Source of the DNA: Sphingomonadaceae bacterium 3R27C6
Lineage (GTDB): Bacteria; Pseudomonadota; Alphaproteobacteria; Sphingomonadales; Sphingomonadaceae
Assembly (NCBI GenBank): GCA_005503215.1
Contig: SCNS01000001.1
Location: 124,001 to 188,000, forward strand
Direction of reading: 5' to 3'
Length of the DNA stretch: 64,000 nt
Every line of letters begins with the position of its first letter. The stretch's first letter is position 1. The notes below the pieces were generated by a model. That model had not been told where the DNA came from. It did not search any database and saw nothing but the letters and a program-made list of their open reading frames with translations. Made by a program: the position numbers and the translations under genes. Positions 63,767 to 64,000 of the stretch are shown here, one piece after another.

Positions 63767-64000
63767 CATCTGGAAATGACCGGAAACGACCGGTTGTCGC
63801 CGCTCGTTCATGATAGCAGCGCGCCTCAAAGCAGGCACTGGAGAGATCATCTGGACCGGCTTCCGCATCTACGAGACGAAAACGGTTCAACGGTCTCTCA
63901 CCAGAAATTTTCCTCGTGAATCCCGTCAGTTTGTTCGATTGAAGATTTGCTTATAAACAATCGGCGTAGAGAGCAATGGACTGACGATGGTGGTATCCAC
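63767..64000. other. Non-coding right end
   Basis: No supported gene. A late ATG at 63987 (MVVS...) may start a gene that continues beyond the window, but only 14 bases are visible and the ribosome-binding site is weak. Confidence 0.5.

Noticed and set aside
63841-63903. tRNA-like sequence with seven paired end bases and terminal CCA
   Set aside because: Only 63 bases long, and no T-arm or D-arm pairing can be made.
63987-64000. Possible gene start at the right edge
   Set aside because: Only 14 bases are visible and the ribosome-binding site is poor, so no feature is claimed.

Overview
The window is ordinary chromosomal DNA of a high-GC alphaproteobacterium, most likely a sphingomonad close to Sphingopyxis. 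Support comes from the class I lysyl-tRNA synthetase, the pyrE-pdxJ-acpS-lepB gene order, the coxBA-ctaB-ctaG-coxC-DUF983-SURF1-thrC order, Xanthomonas/Caulobacter-type TonB receptors, and CTTG...CTATA-like promoters. The species is inferred from gene content; no rRNA, tRNA, prophage, IS element or CRISPR array was found.

Layout. 0-7 kb: mixed housekeeping and hypothetical genes (GNAT enzyme cut by the left edge, glycine-zipper protein, RarD-like permease, dihydroorotase, YgfZ, a retropepsin-like protease, an MBL-fold hydrolase, a MAPEG protein). 7-10 kb: lipid and nucleoid operon rpmF-plsX-fabH-ihfA-merR. 10-15.5 kb: SixA-like phosphatase, DinG-type Fe-S helicase, NTF2-like protein, a PilZ protein divergent from a membrane-anchored LuxR protein, and a DUF4199 protein. 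15.7-24.7 kb: lysK, DUF3291 protein, a one-domain asparaginase-like protein, fatty acid desaturase, a PAS-GGDEF-EAL-PilZ protein, an exported amidohydrolase and a repeat-rich RcnB-like protein. 24.8-29.6 kb: orphan 2Fe-2S subunit, class II aldolase, rpsU, FKBP isomerase and an AI-2E permease. 28.8-31.4 kb: pyrE-pdxJ-acpS-lepB on the minus strand. 31.6-40.4 kb: the aa3 cytochrome oxidase structural and assembly genes, then thrC and a methyltransferase.

40.4-55.5 kb is the most interesting part: a carbohydrate-utilisation locus. It holds a TonB-dependent receptor, two tryptophan-halogenase-like flavoproteins, a SapC protein, a JmjC/cupin_8 protein, a GH16 glucanase, a LacI regulator, two MFS permeases and a GH3 beta-glucosidase. 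Seven genes from the first halogenase to the first permease are separated by at most 12 bases or overlap. Matching AACGTT-centred operator sequences lie in the receptor promoter and just upstream of GH3, so the LacI protein encoded between them probably controls both units. The likely pathway is outer-membrane uptake of a beta-glucan fragment, GH16 and GH3 hydrolysis, and sugar import. What the halogenase/SapC/JmjC module modifies is unknown.

55.6-64 kb: a diguanylate cyclase, an ATP-grasp RimK-like protein with a membrane tail coupled to a TauE/SafE permease, a Tat-exported S9 peptidase divergent from a second TonB receptor, and a non-coding right end.
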